From Pseudomonadota bacterium (GTDB taxonomy: Bacteria > Pseudomonadota > Alphaproteobacteria > Acetobacterales > Acetobacteraceae): DNA of 64,000 nt. Below are positions 34,137 to 43,455 of this stretch, in pieces. Within the stretch, counting starts at the first letter, position 1. Each line of letters begins with the position of its first letter. The stretch covers positions 1 through 64,000 of the forward strand of contig JABBOH010000004.1 in assembly GCA_019351895.1 (NCBI GenBank), given 5' to 3'. Below the pieces are notes generated by a model. That model was not told the DNA's origin and made no database searches. It saw only the letters and a program-made list of their open reading frames with translations. A program made the position numbers and the translations under genes.

Positions 34137-35254
34137 GCCCCACCCGTAGGCCGGAGCCGCGGCCAGAGATCATGGGCGTCGCCCCCTATCTCGGCGGAGA
34201 ATCCCATGTTCCGGGCGTCAGCCGCATCATCAAGCTTTCATCGAACGAGGGCGCCTTCGGGCCGCCTCCCGCCGCCCGCGCCGCAATCGCGGAGAGCGCG
34301 CATGACATGAGCCGCTACCCAGACGGCAGCGCCCGCGCGCTGCGGGACGCAATCGGCGCGCATTTCGGGCTCGACCCGGCACGCATCGTCTGCGGCAACG
34401 GCTCGGACGAGGTCATCAACCTGCTCATCCAGGCCTATGGCGGCCCGGGGACCGAGTTGCTGATGTCTGCCCACGGGTTCTCGATCTACGAGATCTTCGG
34501 CACGCTCGCGGGCGGCAAGGTTCGGAAACTGCCCGAGCAGGAACTGGTCGCCGATATCGACGCCTTCCTGGGCGCGGTGACGGAGCGCACGCGGCTGGTC
34601 TTCATCGCCAATCCGAACAACCCGACCGGATCGCTGCTGCCGCTCGCGGAACTCCGCCGTTTGCGCGAGGGGCTTCCGCCCGAGGTGCTGCTGGTGCTCG
34701 ACGGCGCCTATGCGGAATACGTCGACCGACCGGACTACGACGGCGGCGTGAGCCTCGTGGATGCGGGCGAGAACACGGTGATGACCCGCACCTTCAGCAA
34801 GATCTGGGGCCTCGGCGGCGTGCGCCTCGGCTGGTGCTACGGGCCGCCCGCGATCGTCGACGTGCTGAACCGCCTGCGGCCGCCCTTCAACATCAGCAAG
34901 GCCGCCGCCGCCGCCGGAATAGCCGCGCTCTCCGAGCCGCGCTGGGCCGAGCACTCCCGCGCCCATAACCACGCCGCCCGGGCAAGGGTGACCGAGGCGT
35001 TGCGGGCGATGGGCATCCGCGTCTGGCCGAGCGAGGGCAACTTCGTGCTGGCCGATTTCGACACCGAGGAACGCGCGCGGGCAGCTGACGCCTGGCTTCG
35101 CCGCCACGGCATCATCGTGCGGGCCGTCGGCTCCTACGGGCTGCCGCATTGCCTGCGCATCACCATCGGCACCGACGAGGAATGCACGATCCTCATCGAC
35201 ACTCTGCGGGAGTTTGCCGAGAGCAACGCACCCTGGGATACGGCCCGTGGCTGA
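34133..35254 (+). CDS. hisC: Histidinol-phosphate/aromatic aminotransferase
   Basis: A 373-residue class I/II PLP aminotransferase. [18 protein letters not shown] is the usual N-terminal substrate block, [11 protein letters not shown] is the PLP-ring motif, DGAYAEYVD follows, and the PLP lysine is in [18 protein letters not shown]. It converts imidazole-acetol phosphate to histidinol phosphate. Next to chorismate mutase and prephenate dehydrogenase it probably also transaminates phenylpyruvate or prephenate, as HisC does in many bacteria. It overlaps both neighbours closely, consistent with one mRNA. Confidence 0.93.
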   Translation: MSPTRRPEPRPEIMGVAPYLGGESHVPGVSRIIKLSSNEGAFGPPPAARAAIAESAHDMSRYPDGSARALRDAIGAHFGLDPARIVCGNGSDEVINLLIQAYGGPGTELLMSAHGFSIYEIFGTLAGGKVRKLPEQELVADIDAFLGAVTERTRLVFIANPNNPTGSLLPLAELRRLREGLPPEVLLVLDGAYAEYVDRPDYDGGVSLVDAGENTVMTRTFSKIWGLGGVRLGWCYGPPAIVDVLNRLRPPFNISKAAAAAGIAALSEPRWAEHSRAHNHAARARVTEALRAMGIRVWPSEGNFVLADFDTEERARAADAWLRRHGIIVRAVGSYGLPHCLRITIGTDEECTILIDTLREFAESNAPWDTARG

Positions 35255-35255
35255 G

Positions 35256-36149
35256 ATGCCCGTGGCTGAATCGCCGGTCTTCCAGCGCCTGACGCTGATC
35301 GGCCTCGGCCTGATCGGCAGTTCGGTCGCGCGCGCCGCCCGAGAGACGGGGGCCGTCGGCGAAATCATTGCCTGCGACGCGGATGCCGCCGTCAATGCCC
35401 GCGTCCGCGAACTCGGCATTGCCGATCGCGTGGAGCCGGAGGCGGCCCGCGCGGTCGCGGGCGCCGACTGCGTCATGCTCTGCGCGCCCGTCGGCGCGCT
35501 GGCCGAGATCGCCGCAGCGATCGCACCGCATCTAGGACGGGGCACCGTGCTCACCGATGTCGGGTCAACCAAGATCTCGGTGATCCGCGATGTCGGGCCG
35601 CTGGTGCCGGCGGGCGTGCATTTCGTCCCCGGCCATCCGCTGGCGGGCACCGAGTTCTCCGGCCCCGACGCCGGATTTGCGACCCTCTTCGATGGACGCT
35701 GGACGCTCGTCGTGCCGCCCGCCGGCACGGACGCGGCCGCCGTCGCGCGCGTCGAGGCCCTCTGGCAGCGCTTCGGCGCCATGGTGGAGGTGATGGAGCC
35801 CGCGCACCATGACCGTGTGCTGGCGATCGTCAGCCACCTGCCCCACCTGCTCGCCTTCACCATCTGCGGCACCGCCGACGACCTCGCGGACGAAACCCGG
35901 CAGGAGGTGCTGCGCTTCGCCGCCTCCGGCTTCCGGGATTTCACCCGCATCGCGGCCTCCGACCCCACCATGTGGCGCGACATCTTCCTCAACAATCGCG
36001 AGGCGCTGCTGGAGATGCTGGCGCGCTTCACGGAGGATGCGCAGGCGATGGCGCGCGCCATCCGCTGGGGCGACGCGGCCTACATCGAAGACAAGGTGCT
36101 GCGTGGCCGCAAGATCCGGCGCAGCCTGATCGACCTCAAGCAGGCCTGA
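35256..36149 (+). CDS. tyrC: Prephenate/arogenate dehydrogenase TyrC
   Basis: A 297-residue NAD-dependent dehydrogenase of the TyrA/TyrC family. LIGLGLIGSSVARAARETG is the nucleotide-binding loop, DVGSTK and HFVPGHPLAGTEFSGP form the substrate site, and HHDRVLAIVSHLPHLLAF carries conserved histidines. It yields 4-hydroxyphenylpyruvate or tyrosine. The start could be GTG 35247, overlapping the hisC stop, or ATG 35256. It lacks an ACT domain. Its TGA directly abuts the stop codon of the convergent ABC ATPase gene (TGATCA at 36147-36152). Confidence 0.92.
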   Translation: MPVAESPVFQRLTLIGLGLIGSSVARAARETGAVGEIIACDADAAVNARVRELGIADRVEPEAARAVAGADCVMLCAPVGALAEIAAAIAPHLGRGTVLTDVGSTKISVIRDVGPLVPAGVHFVPGHPLAGTEFSGPDAGFATLFDGRWTLVVPPAGTDAAAVARVEALWQRFGAMVEVMEPAHHDRVLAIVSHLPHLLAFTICGTADDLADETRQEVLRFAASGFRDFTRIAASDPTMWRDIFLNNREALLEMLARFTEDAQAMARAIRWGDAAYIEDKVLRGRKIRRSLIDLKQA

Positions 36150-36962
36150 TCAGACCTTGTGCTGGCCGGGATGCGAAGCCAGCAGCTCGCGCGTATAGGC
36201 GTGGCTGGGCTTGGTGAAGATCGTGTCGGGCACACCGAACTCCACGATGCGGCCGCGCTGCATGACGGCGACCTCATCGGCGACGGCGTCGACCACCGCC
36301 AGATCATGCGAGATGAAGACATAGGAGAGTCCAAGCCGGCGCTGCAGATCCTGCAGGAGCGCCAGAACCTGCGCCTGCACCGAAACATCGAGAGCCGAGA
36401 CCGGCTCGTCCAGCACGAGGATATCGGCTTCCGCCGCGAGCGCGCGAGCGATGCCGATGCGCTGGCTCTGGCCGCCCGAAAACTCGTGCGGATAGCGGTC
36501 GGCGAAGTCGGCTCGGAGGCCGACGAGACCCATCAGCTCCTCCACCCGCCGCCCGCGCGCCGCCTGATTCATGCCGCGCAAGGCGGCGAGCGGGGCCTCC
36601 AGCGTGCGCCGCACCGTGCGGCGGGGGTTGAGCGAGCCAGTCGGGTCCTGGAACACCATCTGGATAAGGCGCGACAACTCGCGGCGCTGATAGGCGCCGA
36701 CCGGCCGGCCGCCGATCAGGATGTCGCCCTCGGTCGGCGGCAGCAGCCCCACCATCATGCGCGCGAGCGTCGATTTGCCGCAGCCGGATTCGCCAACGAT
36801 GCCGAGCGTGCGGCCGCGGGGCACATCCAGCGAAACGCCGTCGACGGCCCGCAGCTTCGTGCGCGGCGCGAAGATCGAGGGCCGCCTGCCGGGGTATTCG
36901 CGGACCACGCTGCGCAGAGCGACCGGAGGCGCCGCATCCGATGCAGTCCCGGGCGCCGTCAT
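36150..36962 (-). CDS. Peptide-type ABC transporter ATP-binding protein (DppF/OppF-like)
   Basis: A 270-residue ATPase. Walker A is [10 protein letters not shown], the signature is [15 protein letters not shown], Walker B is [12 protein letters not shown], and the [13 protein letters not shown] segment marks the peptide/nickel family. It powers uptake together with the permease-ATPase fusion gene upstream, which it overlaps by four bases. Its C-terminus ends shortly after [11 protein letters not shown], shorter than some DppF proteins, which carry a cysteine-rich extension. Confidence 0.9.
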   Translation of the reverse strand: MTAPGTASDAAPPVALRSVVREYPGRRPSIFAPRTKLRAVDGVSLDVPRGRTLGIVGESGCGKSTLARMMVGLLPPTEGDILIGGRPVGAYQRRELSRLIQMVFQDPTGSLNPRRTVRRTLEAPLAALRGMNQAARGRRVEELMGLVGLRADFADRYPHEFSGGQSQRIGIARALAAEADILVLDEPVSALDVSVQAQVLALLQDLQRRLGLSYVFISHDLAVVDAVADEVAVMQRGRIVEFGVPDTIFTKPSHAYTRELLASHPGQHKV

Positions 36963-38938
36963 GCCACGCCTCCATCGGCCGCGCCCGCGCCCTCCACACC
37001 CTCTGCCAACACGAGCGCGCTCCGCAGACAGCGGGCAGAATGTTCGGGACCGACAGTGCCGAGTTCGATCTCGCCCGAGCGGCAGGCGGCGATGGCGAGC
37101 GAGCAGCGCGGGGCGAAGGCACATCCGTTCGGCAAGGCATTGGTCGGCGGCGGCAGGCCGGGGATGGGCACGACGCGATGGCGGCCCTGGCCGATGCGCG
37201 GCACGCAGGCGAGCAACCGGGCGGTGTAAGGGTGGGCCGGCCGGTTCAGCACGTCCTGCACCCGGCCGCTCTCGACGACGCGGCCTCCGTACATCACGTA
37301 GATGCGGTCGCAGAGTTCGGAGACGACGCCGAAGTCGTGGCTGATGAAGATCATGGCGGCGGCGTTCTGCCGGCGCAGATCGGCCAGCAGCTTCAGGACG
37401 CGCGCCTGGGTCGTCACATCCAGCGCCGTCGTCGGCTCATCGGCCACGATGAGGTCGGGCTGGTTCGCGAGCGCCATCGCGATGCCGATGCGCTGACGCT
37501 GGCCGCCCGACATCTCATGCGGATAGGCATGCGCCTTCTCTCCCGGTTCGGGGATGCCGACGGAATCGAGCAGCGCCACAGCCTTGTCCCACGCTTGTTT
37601 GCGCCCCAACCGCTGATGGGCGCGCAGCGCCTCCACCACCTGAGCGCCGACCGGCTGCACGGGGTTGAGCGTCGTCAGCGGGTCCTGGAACACATAGGCG
37701 ATGCGGTCGCCGCGAATGGCGCGCAGCCGGGGCGTCTGCAGCCCGAGAAGATCTTCGCCGTTGAACAGGATCTCGCCGCCCTCGATCCGCCCAGGCGGGC
37801 TCGCGACGAGCCCGAGGATTGAGAGTGCCGTGACCGTCTTGCCCGAGCCAGATTCACCGACGATGCCGATCGCCTCGCCGGGATGGACGACCATGTCGAC
37901 CTGATTAACGGCCTGCCATACGGACCGCCCGATGCGGAACCGTGTTTCCAGCCCCCGCAGTTCCAGCAATGCGCCTTCCGCGCGGCCTGTCTGGGGCAGC
38001 CGCGCCATCCGGTCGGCCCGCGACGCGACCTCGGTCGCAGGCCGGATGCGCGCGAGACCGCCGGACTTCAGACGCGGATCGAGGATGTCGCGGACACCGT
38101 CGCCGAGCAGGTTCACGCCGACGGCGATCAACAGGATGGCGATGCCGGGAATGGTCGCGACATGCGGCGCGACCTCAAGCAGGTTGCGCCCGTCGCCCAG
38201 CATGCCGCCGAGATCGGCCATCGGCGGTTGCGCGCCGAGGCCGAGGAAGCTCAGGCCCGCAGTCTCGAGGATCATCCAGCCGATGGAAGTCGAGGCGGTG
38301 ACCACGACCACCGGCAATACGTTGGGGAACAGCTCGAAGGCGATGATCTGCGCGCTCGACTGTCCGCTGAGCCGCGCCGCCGCCATGAAGTCCGCCCGGC
38401 GCATCCCGACCGTGACGCCGCGGACCGATCGGGCGAAGAACGGCACGTTGACGATGACGATGGCGATCATCGCGTGGGTGAGGCTGGGGCCGAGGGCCGC
38501 CACGATCGCGAGGGCCAGCAGCAGATACGGGAAGGCCATCAGCATATCGATGCCGCGCATCAGGGCAATATCGACGAAACGGCCGTAATAGGCGGCGAGG
38601 ATGCCGATGGTGGAGCCGATGGTCGCGGCCAGGAAAGCAGCCACGACGCCGACGACAAGGCTGACGCGCGTCCCCCAGACGACCCGCGAGAGCATGTCAC
38701 GGCCCAGCTGATCCGTGCCGAGCAGCGCGTGCCGGCTGAAGGGCGGCGCCATGCGGTTCGCGAGATCGGTATGATCCGGATTGGCCAGTGGCAGCACCGG
38801 GGCCAGCAGCGCGATGACCGCGATGACGCCGAACAGAACAGCGCCGAAGACCGCCACGCGATTGCGGGTGAATTGCCCCAAGGCTCCGGGTCGGCGCTCC
38901 ACCCTCGCGACGGCCGCTTCTGCGAGAACGGCGCTCAT
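36959..38938 (-). CDS. Fused peptide-type ABC permease and ATP-binding protein (DppC-DppD-like)
   Basis: A 659-residue fusion. Residues 1-310 are a DppC-like permease: an N-terminal helix, [23 protein letters not shown], and the EAA-like loop in [24 protein letters not shown]. From about 335 comes a DppD-like ATPase with Walker [13 protein letters not shown], signature [15 protein letters not shown] and Walker [13 protein letters not shown], ending in the Cys-rich block [15 protein letters not shown] that can hold an iron-sulfur cluster in such ATPases. Such permease-ATPase fusions are known in the family. It works with the DppB- and DppF-like proteins. Confidence 0.9.
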   Translation of the reverse strand: MSAVLAEAAVARVERRPGALGQFTRNRVAVFGAVLFGVIAVIALLAPVLPLANPDHTDLANRMAPPFSRHALLGTDQLGRDMLSRVVWGTRVSLVVGVVAAFLAATIGSTIGILAAYYGRFVDIALMRGIDMLMAFPYLLLALAIVAALGPSLTHAMIAIVIVNVPFFARSVRGVTVGMRRADFMAAARLSGQSSAQIIAFELFPNVLPVVVVTASTSIGWMILETAGLSFLGLGAQPPMADLGGMLGDGRNLLEVAPHVATIPGIAILLIAVGVNLLGDGVRDILDPRLKSGGLARIRPATEVASRADRMARLPQTGRAEGALLELRGLETRFRIGRSVWQAVNQVDMVVHPGEAIGIVGESGSGKTVTALSILGLVASPPGRIEGGEILFNGEDLLGLQTPRLRAIRGDRIAYVFQDPLTTLNPVQPVGAQVVEALRAHQRLGRKQAWDKAVALLDSVGIPEPGEKAHAYPHEMSGGQRQRIGIAMALANQPDLIVADEPTTALDVTTQARVLKLLADLRRQNAAAMIFISHDFGVVSELCDRIYVMYGGRVVESGRVQDVLNRPAHPYTARLLACVPRIGQGRHRVVPIPGLPPPTNALPNGCAFAPRCSLAIAACRSGEIELGTVGPEHSARCLRSALVLAEGVEGAGAADGGVA

Positions 38939-39885
38939 GCGGTCTGGATCCGGCGGTCGAGGAGCGCCTGCGCGATATCGGTGAGCAGGTTGATGACGAT
39001 ATAGGCGGTCGCCACGACCAGCACGCCCCCCTGCACCAGCAGGATGTCCCGCGTCGAGATCGCGTTGACCAGCATCTGCCCGATGCCCGGCCACTGGAAC
39101 ACCGTCTCCACATAGACCGCGCCGCCGAGCACGTAGCCCGCCTCGATGCCGAGGATCGGGATGACGCTGATGAGGGCGTTGCCGAAGACATGGCGGAGGA
39201 TGACGCGCGACTCCCGCACGCCCTTGGCGCGCGCGGTGCGGACGTAATCCTGCCGCATCACCTCGAGCATCGCGGTGCGAGTGAGCCGCACGAGCACCGC
39301 CGCGGGCACCGCCGCCAGGGTAATGGCGGGAAGTGCGAGATGCGTGAGCAGGTCGAGGATGCCGCCATCGCCGAACAAGTCGTGCATGCCGCCATCCGGC
39401 ATCCATTGCAGCCGCACGGCGAACCAGAGAATGAGCAGCATGCCGAGCCAGAAGGACGGGGTGGAGACGCCCACCAGCACGGTGACCGTGATGAGCTTGT
39501 CCTCCCAGGCGTTCTGCCGGACGGCGGCGATGATGCCGAGCGGGATGCCGACGATCGCACAGAGCACGAGCGACGCGCCGGCCAGCAGCATCGTCGGGCC
39601 GAGATGCGACATCACCTCGTCCAGCACCGGCTTGTGCAGGATGTAGGACCAGCCAAGGTTGCCGTGCAGCAGGGCGTCCAGCCAGAACAGGTAGCGGATC
39701 GGCAGCGGGTGGTTGAGACCCAGCTCCATCCGCACCTTCGCGAGGTTATCGGGCGTCGCATAGGTGCCAAGTATCGCCATGGCGGGATCGCCCGGGATGA
39801 GGGCCATCACCAGAAACACGATGACGGTGACCCCGAGGAGCACCGGCGGCAGCAGCAGAAGCCGCTTGATCAGGTAGCTGCCCAT
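38935..39885 (-). CDS. Peptide-type ABC transporter permease (DppB-like)
   Basis: A 316-residue inner-membrane permease with six hydrophobic segments, starting MGSYLIKRLLLLPPVLLGVTVIVFL and carrying the family block GLNHPLPIRYLFWLDALLHGNLGWSY. The EAA loop is in RTARAKGVRESRVILRHVFGNALI. It overlaps the downstream fusion gene by four bases and lies 19 bases after the substrate-binding protein gene. It forms the pore with the DppC-like half of the fusion protein. Confidence 0.91.
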   Translation of the reverse strand: MGSYLIKRLLLLPPVLLGVTVIVFLVMALIPGDPAMAILGTYATPDNLAKVRMELGLNHPLPIRYLFWLDALLHGNLGWSYILHKPVLDEVMSHLGPTMLLAGASLVLCAIVGIPLGIIAAVRQNAWEDKLITVTVLVGVSTPSFWLGMLLILWFAVRLQWMPDGGMHDLFGDGGILDLLTHLALPAITLAAVPAAVLVRLTRTAMLEVMRQDYVRTARAKGVRESRVILRHVFGNALISVIPILGIEAGYVLGGAVYVETVFQWPGIGQMLVNAISTRDILLVQGGVLVVATAYIVINLLTDIAQALLDRRIQTA

Positions 39886-39904
39886 GAACCGGCCCTCGCA
39901 ATCC

Positions 39905-41476
39905 TCAGGACTTGTAGACAGTATCGAGACGCATCAGGAAGCTCGGCTGCAGTTCGAAGCCATGGACCTTGTCGGTCATCACCGCGTTCTGCTTCCAGTT
40001 GACGATGAAACCCCACGGCGCGTCCTTGTAAACAACCTGCTGAAGCTGCTTGTAGATGGCCTCGCGCTTCGTGAGATCCGTCTCCGCCCGACCGGCCGCG
40101 ATGAGCTTGTCCACTTCCGGATCGCTGAAATAGCCGGAGTTGACGGCGGCGCCCGTGCGCAGGGCGAGGGCTGGCAACATGTCGGGATCCGAGGTCATGA
40201 AGGACATCTCGGCGATATCGACCTTCCCCATGCCGGGCAGCAGCTTCGCGAGATAGGTGTTCCACTCGTAGGTCTCGATCTTGGCGCGGATGCCAACGGC
40301 CGCGAGATCGGCCTGGATCGCCGTTCCCATCAGCACCGGCGACAACATGCCGGAGCCGTTCTGCGTCACATCGAAGACGACATCGACGCCGTTCGGATAG
40401 CCGGCTTCCGCCAGAAGTTGCTTCGCCTTCGCGGGATCGTACGGGTAGGGCTTGAGGCTGTCGTCATGGAAGCCCGTGAACGCGGGCGGAGTGACGCTGT
40501 CGGCGACTTTCGCCGTCCCCTTCAGAATCTGGTCGGCGATGGCCTGCTTGTTGATCGCGTAGTTCAGCGCCTGACGGACGCGCACATCGCTGAAGGGTTT
40601 CTGACGGCAGTTGAGCATGAGGTACCAGAGATGGGGACCCGGCTGCTCGACAAAGACGAACTGAGACTTCGATTTGAACAGCGGCACATCATCGGCCGGA
40701 ACCTCGACCATGAGATCCGTGCCGCCCGATAGCATTTCGCTCACCCGGGCGGAGGAATCCGGGATCGGGCGGAAGACGAGACCCTTCAGCTTTGGTGCGC
40801 CACGGAAGTAGCTCGCATTGGCTTCCAGAACGATGCGGACGTTCGGCTCCCACAGGCGGAACTTGAACGGACCCGCGCCGCCGCCATGACGGCTGAAGCT
40901 TTTGCCAAATTGCTTGACCTCTGCAGGCGAGATGCCCACCAGCAGCCCGACGCCGCTGGCCAGCATGTTGAGCATCGGCGCGTAGGGCTGACTCAGATGG
41001 ATGACGACGGTCGTGGGATCGATCACCTCCGTGGATGTGATCGGGCCGAGGATGAAAACGAACGGAAAGGGCCCGGTATCGGAGAAGGGCGCGCCTTTAA
41101 CGAGCACGCGGTCGAGATTGAACTTCACCGCGCTCGCATCGAACTTCGTGCCGTCGTGAAAAGTCACGTCGTCGCGGAGCTTGAACGTATAGGTCTTGCC
41201 GTCCGGGCTGATGGTCCAGGATTTCGCGAGCGCGGGCTCGACCTCGAGCGTCCCCGATTTGAATCGCAGCAGCCCCTCGTAGATGCTGGAGAGAATCCGG
41301 AAGTCGCTGATCGTCGTCGCCTGCGCGGGATCGAGCGTTTCCAGCTCCGCAAGATGACCCAGGACCAGCGCATTGCGTGGCGTCGCAGCCTCGGCAGCAC
41401 GCAGCCCGCTGAGGCCGACAAGCCCCGCCGCACCAGCGGAAAGCCCAAGCGTCCGGCGTCCAATGGCCCTCATCAC
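39905..41476 (-). CDS. Peptide-type ABC transporter substrate-binding protein (SBP family 5)
   Basis: A 523-residue periplasmic binding protein. The N-terminus MMRAIGRRTLGLSAGAAGLVGLSGLRAAEAA has a twin-arginine (RRTLGL) and an AEA cut site, so Tat export is possible. The body shows GHLAELETLDPAQATT, SIYEGLLRF, the FKLRDDVTFHDGTKFDA family signature, and VRQALNYAINKQAI. The ligand may be a peptide, or an amide or other compound handled by the amidase encoded divergently. The start is GTG 41476 or ATG 41473, with AAGGA upstream. Confidence 0.9.
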   Translation of the reverse strand: MMRAIGRRTLGLSAGAAGLVGLSGLRAAEAATPRNALVLGHLAELETLDPAQATTISDFRILSSIYEGLLRFKSGTLEVEPALAKSWTISPDGKTYTFKLRDDVTFHDGTKFDASAVKFNLDRVLVKGAPFSDTGPFPFVFILGPITSTEVIDPTTVVIHLSQPYAPMLNMLASGVGLLVGISPAEVKQFGKSFSRHGGGAGPFKFRLWEPNVRIVLEANASYFRGAPKLKGLVFRPIPDSSARVSEMLSGGTDLMVEVPADDVPLFKSKSQFVFVEQPGPHLWYLMLNCRQKPFSDVRVRQALNYAINKQAIADQILKGTAKVADSVTPPAFTGFHDDSLKPYPYDPAKAKQLLAEAGYPNGVDVVFDVTQNGSGMLSPVLMGTAIQADLAAVGIRAKIETYEWNTYLAKLLPGMGKVDIAEMSFMTSDPDMLPALALRTGAAVNSGYFSDPEVDKLIAAGRAETDLTKREAIYKQLQQVVYKDAPWGFIVNWKQNAVMTDKVHGFELQPSFLMRLDTVYKS

Positions 41477-41687
41477 CTATTCGTCCTTTGCAAAGTGAAT
41501 CTATGCATTTTGAAAACCCGAGACAGCGTCGCGGGAAAGTGAGTGGCGCATGGAAAGGCGTCGCACTCTCACCTAGCAACTCACATGCCAGCAACTGACA
41601 TGCCACGCGCGGTGTCGCTTGCGCCTCTGTGGCCGATGCCGTTAGCCTCCGCGCATCCTCGAACGCGCATGCGAAGGAGCGGCCCCC
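41477..41687. promoter_or_regulatory. Divergent control region between the peptide-type SBP gene and the amidase gene
   Basis: This 211-base gap holds no gene I can support. It contains a perfect ten-base palindrome CTTTGCAAAG at 41486-41495 close to the SBP start. It also holds a tandem pair of 15-base repeats differing at one base (41575-41589 and 41590-41604, unit AGCAACTCACATGCC). A GAAGGAGC at 41673-41680 serves the amidase GTG start. No convincing -35/-10 pair was found by eye. Confidence 0.4.
41575..41604. repeat. Two tandem 15-base direct repeats
   Basis: AGCAACTCACATGCC at 41575-41589 is followed without a gap by AGCAACTGACATGCC at 41590-41604, 14 of 15 bases identical. Each unit spans about one and a half helical turns. 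Placed midway between two divergent starts, it could be a pair of regulator binding sites, but an accidental duplication cannot be excluded. Confidence 0.55.
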
Positions 41688-43349
41688 GTGACAGAGAGCC
41701 CGGCGATCCAGCTCACCGACATCGAAGCCGCCGAACGTCTGGTGGGCGTCGCCTATACGGAGCAGGAGCGCACGCTCATGCTTGACAACATGGACGCGCA
41801 GCTGCGCCATGCCATCGCGCGCCGGCAGGTATCGCTGCCCGTCGATCTCGGTCCCGCCAGCCGGTTCGATCCGCGCCTGCCCGGCTTCGTGATGCCCGAC
41901 CCGGGTGATCTTGTATTGCCGCCGGTCTCCGCTCCGCTGCCTGCAAATGACGCGGACATTGCCTATGCACCGGTCAGCGCGCTCTCGTCCTGGATCAGGT
42001 CCGGGGAGTTGTCGTGCCTCCGCCTCGCGGACATCTACCTCGCCCGCATCGCGCGGTTCGGCCCCCGCCTCGCCTGCTTCGCCGTGGTCGATGCGGCCGG
42101 CGCCCGCGCCCGCGCCCGCGCGCTCGACCTGCTGCTCGCGGAGGGCACGTGGCTCGGGCCGCTGCACGGCATGCCCTATGGTGCCAAGGATATCCTCGAC
42201 ACGCGCGGCATCGAAACCGCATGGGGCGCCGAGCCCTATCGCGGGCGCGTGCCGGATGCGGACGCGACCGTCGTGCGGCGTCTGCACGATGCGGGCGCCG
42301 TCATGCTCGGCAAGACGACCGTCGGCGCGCTCGCCTATGGCGACATCTGGTACGGCGGCACCACCCGCAACCCGTGGAACACCGAGGAAGGTGCGAGCGG
42401 TTCGAGCGCGGGTTCAGGCGCGGCGACCGCCGCCGGTTTGGTTGCATTCGCAATCGGCACGGAGACGCTCGGCTCCATCGTATATCCCTCCACGCGCTGC
42501 GGCGTGACCGGACTGCGTCCCACCTTCGGGCGTGTGCCGCGAACGGGCGCGATGCCGCTCTGCTGGACGCTCGACAAGATCGGACCGATGTGCCGCTCGG
42601 TCGCCGACACGGCGGTCGTGCTCGCCGCCATCAATGGCGCCGATCCGGCTGATCCCTTCGGCATCTCGGCGCCCTTCGGCGGCGATCTGACCCGGCCGGT
42701 TCGCGGCCTCACGATCGGTTACTACCCCGAGGACCTGGAGGATGCCGCCGCGCACGCGCTCGACCGCGCGGCGCTCGAGGTCATGCGAAACCTCGGCGCT
42801 CATCTGGTTCCTCTGACGCGACCTGACCTCCCCTATCACGCGCTGATGAACATGGTCTTCGCCGAAGCCGCCGCCTCCTTCGAGGAGCTGACGCTCTCAG
42901 GACGCGATGACATGTTGACATGGCAAACTGCGGCGGCTTGGCCGAATGCATTCCGCAGGGCCCGGTTCCTCAGCGCGGTCGACCACATCCAGCTCGACCG
43001 CCTGCGCCGGCGCGTCTGCCAGATCATGGAGGAGACGATGCGCGGCGTCGACGCAATCGTCGGTCCCAGCCTGACCGGCCCCATGACCGTCATCACGAAC
43101 TTCACCGGCCACCCGTGCCTCTGCCTGCCGAGCGGCTTTCGCCGGTCTCCGCCACGGGGCGAAGCATCCCTTGGGCGCGGCCGACTGGAGACGGAGACGC
43201 GGCAGGCAACACGCGAATTCGAGGTGCCGCACAGCTTCAGCGTCTGGGGCCGGCTGTTCGATGAAGGCCCCATGCTCGCCGTGGCTCAGGCGCTGGAGAC
43301 GGCCTTCGGTCTGACGGGGTACCGGCCCCCGATCGACGGCGCGGATTGA
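41688..43349 (+). CDS. Amidase signature family enzyme
   Basis: A 553-residue amidase of the GatA-like family. The Ser-Ser-Lys triad is visible: the lysine in GMPYGAKDILDTRG, the first serine in the glycine-serine loop GASGSSAGSGAATAAG, and the second in GTETLGSIVYPS. An additional N-terminal region of about 90 residues precedes the domain, as in several amidases of ABC-linked catabolic loci. The start is GTG 41688 with GAAGGAGC seven bases upstream. Divergence from a peptide-type importer suggests it hydrolyses an imported amide; the substrate is unknown. It is not part of a gatCAB operon, so a tRNA role is unlikely. Confidence 0.88.
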   Translation: MTESPAIQLTDIEAAERLVGVAYTEQERTLMLDNMDAQLRHAIARRQVSLPVDLGPASRFDPRLPGFVMPDPGDLVLPPVSAPLPANDADIAYAPVSALSSWIRSGELSCLRLADIYLARIARFGPRLACFAVVDAAGARARARALDLLLAEGTWLGPLHGMPYGAKDILDTRGIETAWGAEPYRGRVPDADATVVRRLHDAGAVMLGKTTVGALAYGDIWYGGTTRNPWNTEEGASGSSAGSGAATAAGLVAFAIGTETLGSIVYPSTRCGVTGLRPTFGRVPRTGAMPLCWTLDKIGPMCRSVADTAVVLAAINGADPADPFGISAPFGGDLTRPVRGLTIGYYPEDLEDAAAHALDRAALEVMRNLGAHLVPLTRPDLPYHALMNMVFAEAAASFEELTLSGRDDMLTWQTAAAWPNAFRRARFLSAVDHIQLDRLRRRVCQIMEETMRGVDAIVGPSLTGPMTVITNFTGHPCLCLPSGFRRSPPRGEASLGRGRLETETRQATREFEVPHSFSVWGRLFDEGPMLAVAQALETAFGLTGYRPPIDGAD

Positions 43350-43455
43350 CGAACGCTCCCGGACAGCGCCTCCTTGCCCGACTGAGAGCGCCGGCTAGAA
43401 GCGGAGTGACCGTCATGGATGCGGAGGGGAGGCCAGACCGGCCGTCTGGAGCGCC

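Noticed and set aside
41543-41785. Possible 80-residue gene in the SBP-amidase gap
   Set aside because: It overlaps the amidase start in another frame, has no ribosome binding site and no recognisable features.
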